A stretch of DNA of 64,000 nt from Choanephora cucurbitarum (GCA_025331435.1 JAIWNI010000054.1:124001-188000), one strand, 5' to 3'. Counted from the first letter of the stretch, positions 1-11,030 are shown. Numbers and translations are program-made. The notes: generated from the letters alone by a model not told the origin.

Positions 1-368
1 ATCAGAAAACTCAGATAGCACAACTCAGAGTACTTGTGGATCATCTAAATCAAGTGCACCAACATGTTCTGTACCAGACAGACAGGTGGATCGAGCGTCA
101 ATTGAGACATGTACAACGTGATGTCTATCTTCAAGCCTATAATGCCATGTATCATCATCATCTGATTGAACCAGATAAGATCCAATTGGCTGATATGCGT
201 CCATTGGACATATGGTGGATTGAGGAAATAGAGGCTACACTACCATGGTATGCTGGTAGGCATAGTTTATGGGAATGGATAGTGGCTCTATGGGATTATC
301 TGATGGATTATTTGCTCTTTTGTCTTGATCGATTTAATAAGATACAGACAGAGACAATGTTGTTATAA
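1..368 (+). CDS. 3' end of an unknown gene (partial at left edge)
   Basis: The reading frame is open from the window edge (codons start at base 3) to a TAA at 366-368, so this is the last exon of a gene that begins outside. About 121 residues are visible: a Q/H/R-rich helical stretch likely to form a coiled coil, then a Trp-rich hydrophobic segment (around WEWIVALWDYLMDYLLFCL) near the C-terminus that could be a membrane anchor. I do not recognise the family. The stop lies 17 bp from the stop of the convergent TBC gene, as at other convergent pairs in this window, which supports it being real. Confidence 0.5.
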   Translation, partial: QKTQIAQLRVLVDHLNQVHQHVLYQTDRWIERQLRHVQRDVYLQAYNAMYHHHLIEPDKIQLADMRPLDIWWIEEIEATLPWYAGRHSLWEWIVALWDYLMDYLLFCLDRFNKIQTETMLL

Positions 369-385
369 AATAAGGGGAGGTATCA

Positions 386-1716
386 TTAAAATAATTCATT
401 TTCTTCTATCAGTTGTCGTTCCATTGTTTCATGACGAAGATTGTAAGCTTCAGCCAATACCTAAATATGCAATTCACTATGAGTTATGTATTTCATCATT
501 GATCTTGTACACTTACGGGTCGCATGTCCATATAAGGCAAGCGAAGCAACATGGTTCTTATTTCGGATTGTTCAAGGTCTTCTAAATTCTCTCTGGCGTT
601 TCTTAAAATGGCTTAAGATAAAAAGGTCAACTTGAAGTTCTATCTTTGGAAAAGTCATTTCTTACCAAGACAAACAAAAGGATGAAATTCAAGTGGATCA
701 GGCATTGCAAAATAAGAATCTAGTGCAATATAGGTCAATAAAATAAAGCACTCTTTTTTATAGAAACTTACCCCATAACCGAATTAGATTTTCAAATTTC
801 ATTTCTCGAGATAACAAGTGTTGTAACCAAGAAGTAGTAAATTCATTTAAATCCACTTCTTCTTCTTCAAAGTAATTTCGTCTAAATGGAAATGTCAGTG
901 TTTCCTAAATAATAAGAATAGGGTTATGACTTTACAAATCAGGTAAAACGTATCGAAATAATGTCATGAAATTAGCAACATGTTCTTTCATCTGGTTATC
1001 ATATTCATCTCCTATATAAAAAAAATCAATTAGTCCACACACTCTCTCTATTATTTTTTTTTTATACCTATAGCCTGTAATAATCGTTCAAAGCAGAAAT
1101 AAGCATCACATTCTCGGTAAAGTGAATAGATAAAGGGACCACAGAGAGTGACAAGGGCAGGATGGTATTCGACATCTCGATTAGCATTTAAATAGGCAAT
1201 AATGATATTTTCAAATTTCTCTGTGTTGTGTTTTCCAGCTAATTCAGGTGTACGTAATTGGTATCGACCAACCTCTCCTCTGACTTTTTTGGCAATTTCC
1301 GGATCTGATTTATCCATCTGTTCATATTCTTCAAGTCGTGCTTTTGAGCTGGAAAGTTCTTTGGCTTTTTTAAAATAAAATAAATCATAAGCCTTATTAT
1401 TTTAAAGAACTTTTTTTTTTCTTTACATCGATCTGCTTGTTCAACACCTAATAGATATTTCCAAACTTCCTATAGAAAAAAAAAGAGAAAAAAGTTAGGC
1501 TTTTATTTTTTTATTTTATTTTATTTTGTTGTTCTTTACCCCACGTAGTTCATTGGGAATACCATGTCTAGCTAATAACCGTAGTCTTTCAAGGTCAACA
1601 TAGACTTCTGACTGGAGTATTTCATTAAAATCATTCAGAATAGACAGTGCCTCATCTTGTTGCATAGTTTGGTAGTGTTGTCTTTGTCGAACTAAATTTG
1701 ATTGTAACTGAAGCAT
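386..1716 (-). CDS. TBC-domain Rab GTPase-activating protein
   Basis: Eight exons join in phase: 1540-1716, 1427-1469, 1068-1364, 936-1011, 772-881, 666-719, 517-611 and 386-460, giving about 308 aa. The product has TBC (Tre2/Bub2/Cdc16) features along its length: HGIPNELRG then EVWKYLLG at the N-terminus, a middle part with HPALVTLCGPFIY and a CF pair, then TTSWLQHLLSREM, RLWDSYF, CLAILRNARENLEDL and LRLPYMDM. Family members accelerate GTP hydrolysis by Rab GTPases in membrane traffic. The usual arginine finger (IPxxxR) may be the R in GIPNELRG. The exon 5 start at 881 was chosen because the nearer AG gives a frameshift. The start at 1716 is the ATG closest to the conserved region; an in-frame ATG at 1821 would add a hydrophobic leader and looks like UTR. 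The specific Rab cannot be named. Confidence 0.85.
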
Positions 1717-2340
1717 AGTGTAGGTTGAAAGAAAGAAAGAAAAAAGTGAAAAAAAAAGAGAGAGAGAAATGACAAGCAAGGACTTTAAATCATGTATAAC
1801 ATGTTGTTTAAAAAAAAACACGACCGATAATTTTTCCCTTTTTTTTTTAAAATGGTCTTCCCATTATTCGTACTACTTTACAAGCTTAAATTTTTATATG
1901 TGTGTATTTTCATTTATTTTGGGTCACAAAGTCCGACGATCTCTTTCTTTTTGAAGTGAACGTTTAACTCCATCAGAGTATACGAGGTTTTCTTTAGAAA
2001 TGACATTCTCACACTAGGATGTGGCTAAGAGAAACATCTGACAAATAAGAGCGTAAGTTATGCATCAATAGTCTCTATTTATACAAAGCAATAGTCTACT
2101 CCATCATTAAATAAGCAACAACAAAACCAAAACAAGTAAGATCTTTCTTTTTTTTTTTAACAGAATCATGAACACATTGAAACTGGTATCTTTTTTTTTT
2201 TTTGGTGGCACTTTAGGTCACCCCCCCCTCCTCCACCCAATGGAGCATCACCAAACACACACTATTTATTTTAAGCCATAAGCTAATGCTGCTTTCTAAA
2301 ATATTAGTACAATGGATAAAATGATCGCCGAGAAAGAGAA

Positions 2341-2371
<31 letters not shown>

Positions 2372-3476
2372 TAATTCCCGACATGAGTTCAGAGGCTTGG
2401 CTTTTTTACAGTGTTATATATCATCCTTGGTCACATTTTTTTTAAAAAAAAAAAGGGAGAAAACTCAGTTGTAAGGTCATTTGCTTCATTTTGGTTTACA
2501 CAATTACAAAGTATGTTGTTTGTTGTTTTCTTGCAGTAATAAGAAGTCAACAGGTTCTAAAGGAATCACTCCCTTCTTTTACTTTGTTATGCAAGGTCCT
2601 ATTTTCAGCCCCACTTTGTAAGGCAAAAAGCCAAACCAAGGCTTGCATTGTGCTACACATCAGTTGTGTCCAATCAAAGGGGTGACTCAGTACAAGGGGA
2701 ATGACCTCTGCTTGACCAAGTAAAGTGATGAGAATAACAATCCTTATCTCGACCAATCAGACACTAGTAAATGTACTTCTTTGTTTGTGATCACAATAAA
2801 CATTTCATTTAAATGGGCGATTAATCTTTCTATCAGAATGCCCTATAGAAAGATCATTGGTATAGAAGTAAAAACGGATATATAATGTTCCGATCATGAT
2901 GCTAGTTGACATTGTTTGGCTTAAGAATGTGAGTGCAATTACCCTTTTTTTTTTTCTTCCACAGACTAGCTTGCTTGCTACAAATAGGATGCTGTAAACA
3001 AATACATGGAAATTACAATGATAAACCTCCAAATCAACTTTACTCTTGAATAGATCGGAGGTTTAGAATGTAAAGTAGTTGAATAGCGTAGTAAAGCGAC
3101 ATACTGGATCAAAGTAACAAGTTACACTAACTTTATGCTTGAACAAATAGACATTGCTTATTTAAGCAGACTGGATTAACCTTAAACATGGAATCATTTC
3201 AGAAAGCCATTTAAGGTTTTGAAATGTGTGTCACCAACCAGAGAAAAGAAAGGAAGAGAGAAAAGGGCTCAAGTATCAAGCGTCTAAACAGCAATGAATT
3301 GGGAGTACAACGAAACTTTCTTTAAGATAAAAGTAAAAGAAAGAAAGGCATATAGATGATTCAAGTATGAACTGAATGAGTCATGACACAAGATGCTTCT
3401 CTATGCTACATAAACAGGCCATGAAAGATAGATCTGATTCTGGTCTCTGATTGGCTGAGCGATAGATACACCCCTC
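1717..3476. other. Intergenic region, no gene seen
   Basis: AT-rich sequence with long T runs and a GA microsatellite around 2331-2372. Short ORFs on both strands overlap each other, lack splice-supported extensions and resemble nothing I know. It separates the TBC gene from the left end of the transposon. Confidence 0.6.
2331..2372. repeat. GA/GAAA microsatellite
   Basis: About 40 bp of almost pure purine, mainly (GA)n with GAAA interruptions, in non-coding sequence. It is a simple repeat, with no associated gene. Confidence 0.9.
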
Positions 3477-3529
3477 TATACACCTTTTCCGGAAATAGAT
3501 TGCACTCCAACAGAAAAAGATTGCACTTA
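3477..3529 (+). repeat. Left terminal inverted repeat of the MULE
   Basis: The 53 bases starting tatacacctt and ending attgcactta match the reverse complement of 7329-7381 with a single C/T difference at the 14th base. The matching stops sharply after the TIR. Confidence 0.93.
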
Positions 3530-3600
3530 GATTGCGCTAGTGAAAAATCCGAATTGCGCTGACAAAAAATTCAGATTGCACGCTTGAAGAAAAGACATTG
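3530..3600 (-). repeat. Sub-terminal short repeats inside the left TIR
   Basis: Next to the TIR, variants of the TIR core gattgcact recur: attgcgct, aattgcgctgac and agattgcacgc at roughly 10-25 bp spacing. They overlap the 3' end of the OTU ORF. Such clustered sub-terminal repeats are typical transposase-binding sites in DNA transposons; that role is inferred. Confidence 0.6.
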
Positions 3601-4217
3601 CATGAATTCAAAATAAGGTGGCATAATTTATTCATATCATATGTTTTTTTTGTTAATAAATGAGCGAAAAAGTCTTCTAAAGAGTGTCTTTTGCAGTTAA
3701 AGGAGTGTCCTGGGTAAGTTCTTGGCCATCTTGGCTTGAGCTCTACAATGTAAAAATGATTGTTGTAGAGTTGCAAAGAAATAGGGCGAACAGGAAAGGA
3801 AGGGAAAAAATAAGGAACGAAGATAGTACTTCGATTGTCGGGCGTATAGAAAGCAATAGCTCTGCTAAAGGTATCTGCTGCTAATTGGACCATTTCAGAA
3901 AATTGGAACCAATTATCAGTGATACCTGCTAAAGCGTGGTTGCTAAGCTTGCTTTGAATACTTTCAAATGTACCAGAGAGAACTTCAGAGGCGGAGGGAG
4001 AGCTGCCAAAAACTTGGCGGTAGAATTGCTCATTCTTTCTCAAGCATAAAAGCATCTCATGCTTGACATTGCCAAAACTGGCTTCATCATCAAAAATGGC
4101 ATAGGCAATTGCTCTATAGCCACAATTACCATCAGGCGAAGGATTGAAGTGGCCTGTCACTTGCTTGGCACTCAATCCTTTGGGAATTGGAATGGCTAGG
4201 CGGACTACTTCAACCAT
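3537..4217 (-). CDS. OTU-like cysteine protease ORF of the MULE
   Basis: An uninterrupted 226-codon frame. It has the OTU catalytic signature DGNCGYRA (Asp29, Cys32) and a C-terminal Asn-His motif YNNHFYIVE (His154), so a complete set of catalytic residues is visible. In MULE-OTU elements this domain follows the transposase, and it lies directly downstream of the decayed transposase here. OTU proteins cleave ubiquitin-like conjugates; the role in transposons is unknown. Its last 23 codons run into the sub-terminal repeats and its stop is 7 bp from the TIR. Whether it has its own start at 4217 or was the last exon of a fusion is unclear. Confidence 0.75.
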   Translation of the reverse strand: MVEVVRLAIPIPKGLSAKQVTGHFNPSPDGNCGYRAIAYAIFDDEASFGNVKHEMLLCLRKNEQFYRQVFGSSPSASEVLSGTFESIQSKLSNHALAGITDNWFQFSEMVQLAADTFSRAIAFYTPDNRSTIFVPYFFPSFPVRPISLQLYNNHFYIVELKPRWPRTYPGHSFNCKRHSLEDFFAHLLTKKTYDMNKLCHLILNSCNVFSSSVQSEFFVSAIRIFH

Positions 4218-4299
4218 TTAGTGTATATGTTAATTTCAGTTTTTGGCATCAATACCTTGGGCAACTTCTTTTTGACTTGCTTTTTCTTGTTTGGCAAGT

Positions 4300-7138
4300 T
4301 GAGCAATTTAGTCCATCTCTCTCTCCAAAGCAATTTTTTCGCGGGTAGTGTTTTTAGGACGACCTTTGATGTCATATATTATTGGAGGAGGAAGGATGCG
4401 CTCAACTTGCTTGTCATCAGAATACTTGCTTATGATTGCTCTAAGCTCATCCTCTAAGCTGATTCTTTCTCCCTCAGTTCTTAAGTCTGCATTGATATAT
4501 TACAGCTTCTGCGACTGAACCTCTACAGGCTTTCTGACTTCATGCTCTTCAGGGTTTTGTTCCTTGCTGGCATTTGTTATTTCAGCAATAATAACAACTT
4601 TAAAACAAGGATATTAGACATTTGTTTGATACTCTGTACTCTAATCTACTAACCTCTGCCATTTTGATACATAATATGCCATCTTCTGTGGACAGCAGCT
4701 AGTGGAATAGGACCATCATATCTTGCAATTCGATGTCTGCAAGGAAGACGGTATGCTCTACGCAATTCGCAAAGGCATTTACCCGTAGTAGGATCCACAT
4801 GAGAGAGATGATCAGGATCAGCTCTGTTGTCCATCAAACTGATGTATTCGAAACGAATACGATCAAAGGCAAAGCTGGTAATCCTGCCTCTCAGTTGGCT
4901 CATCTTGTCATCAATTTCATGGCCAGTCTTATATTTCAAGATTGTTTCAAACAAAGACTCACGCACAGTTTGTCTGTTTCTGTAGCTTTCCTGTATTTGA
5001 AAATAAAGCGAATTAACCAAACTTGATCCAGACACAATTGTAACAATTAACTCACCCTTCCTTCAACCCATTCGCGAATTTTTTTGGTCACCAAACCAAG
5101 CGAACCAGAAGATGTCTTGTTGTGGCGTTTAATGGCACTGTGAGTACTTTCGACTCTTTAAGAGGTGCGATTGCCCATGTGCATATAGGTGTTGACATAA
5201 TAGCCAACCCAATGGCGACGAAAGGCCATCATGCTATACAAGTTTAAAAATGAGAAAAATTCATACTAAATGCTCTAAAACTTATTTTCATTCACATTAC
5301 CTGTCAAGATATGTTTTTATTTCTTTGCCTTTATCAATACAAAGATTATCTTGAGAGACAAATGCATCATACTCATTCTTGAAGCCTATCAATGCTTCCT
5401 TAGTGTTGGACTGAAAAGCTATCTTGTGAATAATAGCTTTGAATCGCTTTTCCAGCAAAGGGCGGCTTTCTTTGTCTACAAAGAAGAGCAATGCAAAAAT
5501 AAGTTGTCTTTACTCATAAGAAAATTCAATATTAAATTACCAAGCTGAACTTTCTTGCTCATGTTTTTGATGAGTCTTTTCATAAAGTTGTGCACAATGT
5601 GCACATAACACAAAATGTGTCTTGACTCAGGAAACACAACCTTGATAGCATTCATCAAGGCTTGATCCTTATCAGTGACAAAGTTGTCAGGAAGAAGACT
5701 GGGATCAGTTCCACTGGGCCAGGCAATGCTTCTCAGTTGCTTCATGGCCCACTCATAAGACTCGGTAGTCTCCTTTCTCATCCAACATCCAGCAACATGG
5801 ATGGTTGCAAGTTGGCTTCGGCGATACTCTGAAGCTACTGTGCCTGCAACAACAATGTTGAGCAACACCATGCGGTGGCTGTTGGTCTTGTATGTTGCAT
5901 CAGTGATGACACTTTCAGGGAGTCGTCTGAGATCATCCCTTCCATGCTCATGCATGAAGAAGACAGCATTCACCTTATCATCACTGTCTACTCTGGTACG
6001 TACTTGATGCCCAGTTTGCTCTTAATCTGAGATGAACTCAGCCATACCAGAAAACTGGTCATTGCAGAAGCGTTGCTGAATGTTATGCAAATCGCTTAAT
6101 GTGATGCCATTATCAACTTGCTTTTCTACCAACAACTAGTAAGATGTGCGTATATTAGTATTGACAAATGAAAGAATAAAATGGAATTCTGTCGAATTCA
6201 AAAGTAAAAGAATCTGGTCTGAAGCAGCAAAAATAATACAAGACGAGAAAAGGATATGAAATCAAATCACTTATTCTTTATTTCCTCTTTTTATTTTGTG
6301 TTAAAAGACATTCCATCAACTAAATATTCATCTCTCAAATGCAATATCGTCGAAATGAACGTAGCTGTATAAAAAAATTATAACATGAAGAAGCTCATCT
6401 TACCTTCAAAACACTTCTAGGAGTTTCTCCTTTCTTCATCATGCTACAAGCCGCTTCGAAATCCTCGAAGAGAAGCTTCCTGAAGACCGAATAGATTGAC
6501 AAGTCACTGCTAAGAGCATGGTTATGCTCAAGAGTGACTTGGCGAACCTCCCAGGGCCTCTCAGTATCGCGTCCTACAGACGCATAGATGCACAAAGGGC
6601 ATCGCTTTCTACCAGATTGATAGCGTCGTCCACTCTCGTTCGTATCTACGAAAAAGGAATCCAGTCAATCGCTTGATTCAGCTAATCCATTTCGTTTATA
6701 ATTCTCTATGCAGCACATACTCTCGGAGCTTTCTTCTCGCTCAGCGTCGGCTTCGACTTTCTTGGCCTTTCTGTAAGTACCGCCATGTCTACATTGCAAA
6801 ATGATGTAGCTGTTCTTGCTACTTCTAGCAATGGCGATTGGGCAATTGAACTCTTTGCCCAAAGCTTGTGCTTTATCACGAAGCTCGTCTGAGCTTCTGA
6901 ACTTGGCACCTACAAAGAAGATTTTTCCAAATTCTTCCTTCATGTTGTTGGAGGATTCGGCAACGACGGTTGATTCAACTTCGTATTCGCTTTCCTCTCT
7001 AGTTTCGTCAAAAACAAGCGATTCAGCATCACTAAAATCATCCCAGTCACAAGTGACAGTGTCACTAGTCGTCATTCGTCTTATTTGAGAATCGGTAACG
7101 GTAAGTTGAGAGTTGTCTAAAGATACTTGAGAGTTCAT
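4300..7138 (-). pseudogene. MULE transposase remnant (FAR1/DDE/SWIM), with in-frame stops
   Basis: Minus-strand coding blocks in order. 7138-6665 starts at an ATG and has a FAR1-like Cys/His region (LQCRHGGTYRK). 6645-6395 has a second Cys/His block ending in LEHNHALSSD. 6130-5492 carries the MULE transposase core with VITDATYKTN and NFVTDKDQAL, whose Asp residues fit the DDE triad, and the CYVHIVHN motif. 5475-5297 and 5233-5056 continue it. 5035-4660 has a SWIM zinc finger (CLCELRRAYRLPCRH). A GRPKNTTREK tail is near 4340-4370. TAA codons at 6022-6024 (after EFISD, before EQTGHQ) and 5158-5160 (after GNRTS, before RVESTHSAIK) interrupt otherwise conserved sequence, and further stops occur near 4499. 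The gene is inactive as it stands. Confidence 0.85.
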
Positions 7139-7328
7139 AATAGAAAAGTAACAGAAAGAAAAAAAGGTTTAATTCGAAAAAGCAAAAAAAAAAATCTTCA
7201 GGCACCAAAAATGCTCGAATATTATTGGCTGTTCAAATGCCTACGTAGGCATTTGACAAAACCTTGGTGCGCGGAACTTTAGTCTTTTGAAAGTTGATCG
7301 GTTTTTCAAAATTTAAGCCGAGGAGATA

Positions 7329-7381
7329 TAAGTGCAATCTTTTTCTGTTGGAGTGCAATCTATTTCCAGAAAAGGTGTATA
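7329..7381 (-). repeat. Right terminal inverted repeat of the MULE
   Basis: Inverted partner of 3477-3529. It lies about 190 bp upstream of the first recognisable transposase ATG (7138), so the promoter of the element would sit between them. Confidence 0.93.
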
Positions 7382-8394
7382 CAGCCTAATTATTATGCCT
7401 GTTCTTTCTTGAAAGTGAAATCCATCTACTGTAGCCTTATTAAGAGAAACATTCAACCACTTTTCAGTTCAAACGATGTTAACAAGGTTGTATGAATGAT
7501 CAACAGAAACAAAGGAGAATGAAAGAATCAAGGCGAGTTTTTATATCTTCCCAAGGTACTGATGAAAGATTAAGAACATATTGCACTTCGAGATACAATG
7601 GCAGAAAGATAGAGCGTTTGCTGAATAAGCTTATCTATCTCGACAGTTATAGCTCTTTAAGATGGGCTTCAACAGAGACATGAAACTATATTGATCTTCA
7701 AGACTGAATAGTACAATGTGTACTGCATCATTCAAAGCTTGAGCTAACAATTCTTTAGTGTCTGGTACATCTGAAGATCAAATCCTCTTAAAAGAAGATA
7801 TCCTATAAAGATCTGGTGATAATGATTGGTGGTTGCGAATAAGGATGTATCCAAGAATTCCAAGTAATCCCAGATAGGGTGGTACTTAACCAAGACATAC
7901 ATGCAACCATCTGTGCTACGAATACATAGGTCTCTTGCTTCAACACACTTATTTGGTGTAAAATTGCATCGTGTTGAGCAAGGCAAAGTACTCTTATAGG
8001 GGGAAATCATTCAATACCACAGCTATGTAAAAGAAGCTGCACTTAAAGTGACTTGCTAATTTCGTTGGTCATTTCGATTTATGCAGCCAATAACACGACT
8101 GTTGTCATGCACGTGAGACCATTTTGTGTACAGAAAATAAAGTAGAAAAAGAAAATCAAAAAGACTGCCTTAGTAACAAATCAACCACGATACAGCTAAA
8201 TTCAACTCACAGAACAGTCTCTTAAGCAGAAGGATGGCTGACAGAAATACGAGTGAAGTATGTATGTGAATAAGATTGCATTTGACACAGTTTGATGTCA
8301 TTTGGGTTCGGACACTTAAACTGTCTCTTCTTTTAAGGCAAGGCCTTTTGGTGTTCTCTTTCTTTCCTTCTTTTCTCTGCTTGAGAGTATAAAG
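7382..8394. other. Intergenic region with unassigned ORFs
   Basis: Contains a minus-strand ORF (7744-8010, 88 codons, several Cys and aromatic residues) and a plus-strand ORF (7492-7683). Neither matches a family I know, and neither has convincing splice extensions. They could be gene fragments next to the transposon. The last ~100 bp are pyrimidine-rich and serve as the 5' region of the endopolyphosphatase gene. Confidence 0.5.
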
Positions 8395-9948
8395 ATGAAA
8401 TTCACGTATATCAGCCTGATTTCATTATTGTTCTCTACCGGGAATTGCGCTGTTCAACAGGCACCATTTCAATTGCCCGTAAAAGAAGTCACTCCTGCAC
8501 ATGGTCGATTCTTACATATTACAGACATTCATGTAAAAAAATTAAATTAAAGAGTGTTTGTAATAGGGGCCTATTAACATAGCTTCTTATAGATGGATCA
8601 ACATTATGTCTATGGTGCCACTATCCAATCAGATTGTCATCGTAAACCCAAAAAACATAAGCACAAAAAGAAAGAAAAAGGCTTATTGGCAGGTTATTGG
8701 GGTGCACCTGGAACAGACTGCGATTCATCACCTCGATTTGTTTATCATTCGATTGATTGGATTGCTAAAGAATGGAAAGACAAGATTGACTTTGTCATCT
8801 GGACAGGTGATAATGCAAGGTAAACATAAAAATGGGATAAGCTGTATCACTGATATGGCAATAGACATGATGGTGATCCTTACATCACACGCACACAAAA
8901 GGAAATCACAGGCTATAATCGAAAAGTCACCAAGGCACTTCAAGAAGCCTTTGCTCACCCTGATCGTACTATTCCTATTGTACCCTGTCTCGGTAACAAC
9001 GATGTCCATCCTCACAATCAATTCAGAGGCATGAAAAACAACCCTCAACTGTTGACCTTCAGTGACATCTGGTCTGATTTCATTCCAGCCGATCAACAAC
9101 GTCACTTCAAACGAGGCGGTTATTTTGCAGTGGATGTGGCTCAGGGTATCCGTGTGTTGTCGCTCAATTCGCTCTATTTCTTTGGTTCAAACGATGTCGT
9201 CAACAGCTGCAGCGATGCCACCAGTCCAGGAGCACGTCATGTCCGCTGGTTGAAAAAGGAACTGAAACGAGCAGAACGCGATCAGGTCAAGGTGATCATC
9301 ATGGGCCATGTGCCTCCTACCGTCAAGACATTCAAGGACAGCTGCCTCGATGACTACATCAAACTGTCTACACGCCATGCCGATCAGATCATGGGCCACA
9401 TGTATGGTCATGCCAACTTTGATCACTTTCAGATCATCAGTCGTCAGTTCAGTAGTGTCTCTACCGTTCAACAAGATGCCGGTCGATTTGTGGATGGCTT
9501 GCGTAAACAGTACCGTATGGTCAAGAAAGCCCATGACCGTTCTGAACTGGTCGCTATCCATGTCGCTCCTCCTCTCTTGCCTCTGTTCCAACCTACTTTC
9601 CGTATCAATCAGTACAATACCAACCAGAGCTCACCTCAGTTTGGTCAATGGCTCAAGTACACACAGTACTACAGTAATCTGACTTACTGGAACGAACAAC
9701 GCGATCGATGGACCCATAAGCCTATCCCGCCTGTTTTTGAAATTGAATATGAGACAGATAAGGATTATCATCTGCCTGATCTGACTACAGCCAGTTGGCT
9801 TGATTTTGCAGAACGCTTAGGGTCCAAGAAACACAAGAAGATCTGGAAGATGTATGTGGCCAACTTGTTTGTTCGAACAAACAACAAATGGTATGGTCAA
9901 AGTGTTCCTGATTCTTATTGGCGTACAATAAAAGATCTTTTCCATTAA
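8395..9948 (+). CDS. PPN1: Endopolyphosphatase, Ppn1-like (calcineurin-type phosphoesterase)
   Basis: Exons 8395-8532, 8593-8819 and 8865-9948 give 482 aa. Residues 1-19 form a hydrophobic signal or anchor. The metallophosphoesterase motifs are all present: DIH (44-46), GDNARHDGD (about 118-126), GNNDVHPHN (165-173), GHVPP (269-273) and GHMYGHAN (299-306), which supply the two-metal ligands. Ppn1 cleaves long inorganic polyphosphate in the vacuole after delivery as a membrane protein; acid sphingomyelinase-like enzymes share the fold. The GHxxPT..C and GHMYGH(A/T)N contexts and the Lys-rich insert (about residues 65-75) fit Ppn1 better. The two introns are 60 and 45 bp. The gene ends 7 bp from the convergent MTC1 stop. 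Confidence 0.88.
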
Positions 9949-9960
9949 ACATAGTTTATT
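9927..9960. terminator. Overlapping polyadenylation signals of PPN1 and MTC1
   Basis: AATAAA on the plus strand at 9927-9932 lies inside the PPN1 coding end. AATAAA on the minus strand at 9955-9960 overlaps the MTC1 stop codon. With only 7 bp between stops, the two 3' UTRs must overlap in antisense. Confidence 0.5.
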
Positions 9961-11030
9961 CATCAGAAGAACTACCTGACATACGTGTATATACATAATC
10001 CTGAGCAATGGTAGTCACAGCCATACGGAGGACTTCAATCATCTTATCATCTACCCATTCATTCTCTTCCAATGGAATATCCAACCATTGAAGAGGGATC
10101 GATTGAGAATACGTCTTGAATTTGAGTTGGTGCTTAGGATCCATGATGACCAACACAAAGACCAATTGAGCGTCCTCTGTGATCGACATCTGGGCAGCCT
10201 GAAGGGCCATATAGATAGGGGATTGAATGATAGGTGTGGCTCCTGTTTGAGGCAGATAGACTTCATTCGATTCCTTTACAGGCTCTTGCATCAGCTTCGT
10301 CAGACTGGCCTCAGCAGCCTCTAATCCCTCTTTCACACTCTTGGCCATCTTGAGCTGACGTTGCTCACCCTCTTGTTTCACTGTCTGATGCACAGTGACC
10401 TGACCTGATTCAGTATGTTCCATCACACGCGCAAAAGCACGATAGACCAAAGCCTCTAATCCTGTATAACCCTCCATCTCATACGTCAGATAGACTTCCA
10501 CCAATTCATGTTCAGAGATAGGAGGTGCAACTGTCTCTAGAAAAGTGGTTGTCAATTGTTTCAAACCAGTGCCTATGGATTGCCATCAGTCGTTTTTTTT
10601 TCAATTGTATTATAAGATCTTACTTGCCTAACTTTTCAATGTTTTCTTTATTGACCAAGTTTTGTAAGGTCTTGACGCGACTTTCCAATAATTTGGTAGC
10701 TGTGTCTGTATTGACCACAGAACGATTGAGTTGATCGGTTGTGGTCTTGACGGCAGCACTGGCTTGATTCCAAAAACTGTTGCCCCATGATGTCCAACTT
10801 TGAGATTCTGTGGTTGTCTTGGGCTGTTCTTGTTCTTTCTCTGGTTCTTTCTCTGGTTCTTTCTCTTCAGTGGGAGGATAGTTGGAGATCTCATCCAAGA
10901 ATGACATGATGTCATTGGGATCTGTCTTGTTTTCTGTCTCTTCTTCAGCAACTTGAGCATCTGGTAAATTGAGTGACTCTAAAAACTTCTCAGCTTCTGA
11001 AAGACTGGTTTCATCCTTTGTAGTGGCCAT
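9956..11030 (-). CDS. MTC1: Maintenance of telomere capping protein 1 (Mtc1-like)
   Basis: Exon 1 (10628-11030) and exon 2 (9956-10572) encode 339 aa. The N-terminus is acidic with FLDEIS, followed by SWTSWGNSFWNQASAAVKT, which matches the Trp-rich core of the fungal Mtc1 family. The second exon has APPISEHELVEVYLTY and GLEALVYRAFARVMEH, also typical. Yeast Mtc1 is a cytoplasmic/Golgi-vesicle-associated protein linked genetically to telomere capping; the molecular role is not settled. The intron must use a GC donor: splicing AG|GCAAGT to the AG at 10573-10574 gives the in-family join EKLG-TGLKQLT, whereas the nearby GT donor shifts the frame. The start at 11030 (MATTKDE) is the ATG after a T-rich leader. 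The acidic EKEPEKEPEKEQEQ run is low complexity. Confidence 0.85.

Larger units (their letters stand above)
3477..7381 (-). mobile_element. Mutator-like DNA transposon (MULE-OTU type), decayed
   Basis: A 3.9-kb element bounded by 53-bp terminal inverted repeats (one mismatch). It carries minus-strand remains of a MULE transposase followed by an OTU-like cysteine protease ORF. Both in-frame stops inside conserved transposase sequence and the absence of an obvious 8-11 bp target duplication (flanks acacccctc and cagcctaat) suggest an old, non-autonomous copy. The gene order, from FAR1-like DNA binding to DDE transposase, SWIM zinc finger and OTU, is known for MULE-OTU elements in plants and fungi. 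Confidence 0.9.

Noticed and set aside
881..936. Acceptor at 905-906 for TBC exon 5
   Set aside because: It leads to a stop after three codons; the acceptor before 881 keeps the frame and the conserved DLRNYF.
3468..7390. Target-site duplication flanking the MULE
   Set aside because: The 9-bp flanks acacccctc and cagcctaat do not match, nor do shifted versions.
8387..8393. TATAAAG just before the PPN1 start codon
   Set aside because: Too close to the ATG (1 base) to be a working TATA box.
9187..9591. Minus-strand 134-codon ORF inside the endopolyphosphatase
   Set aside because: Shadow frame of a strongly conserved gene with no domain of its own.
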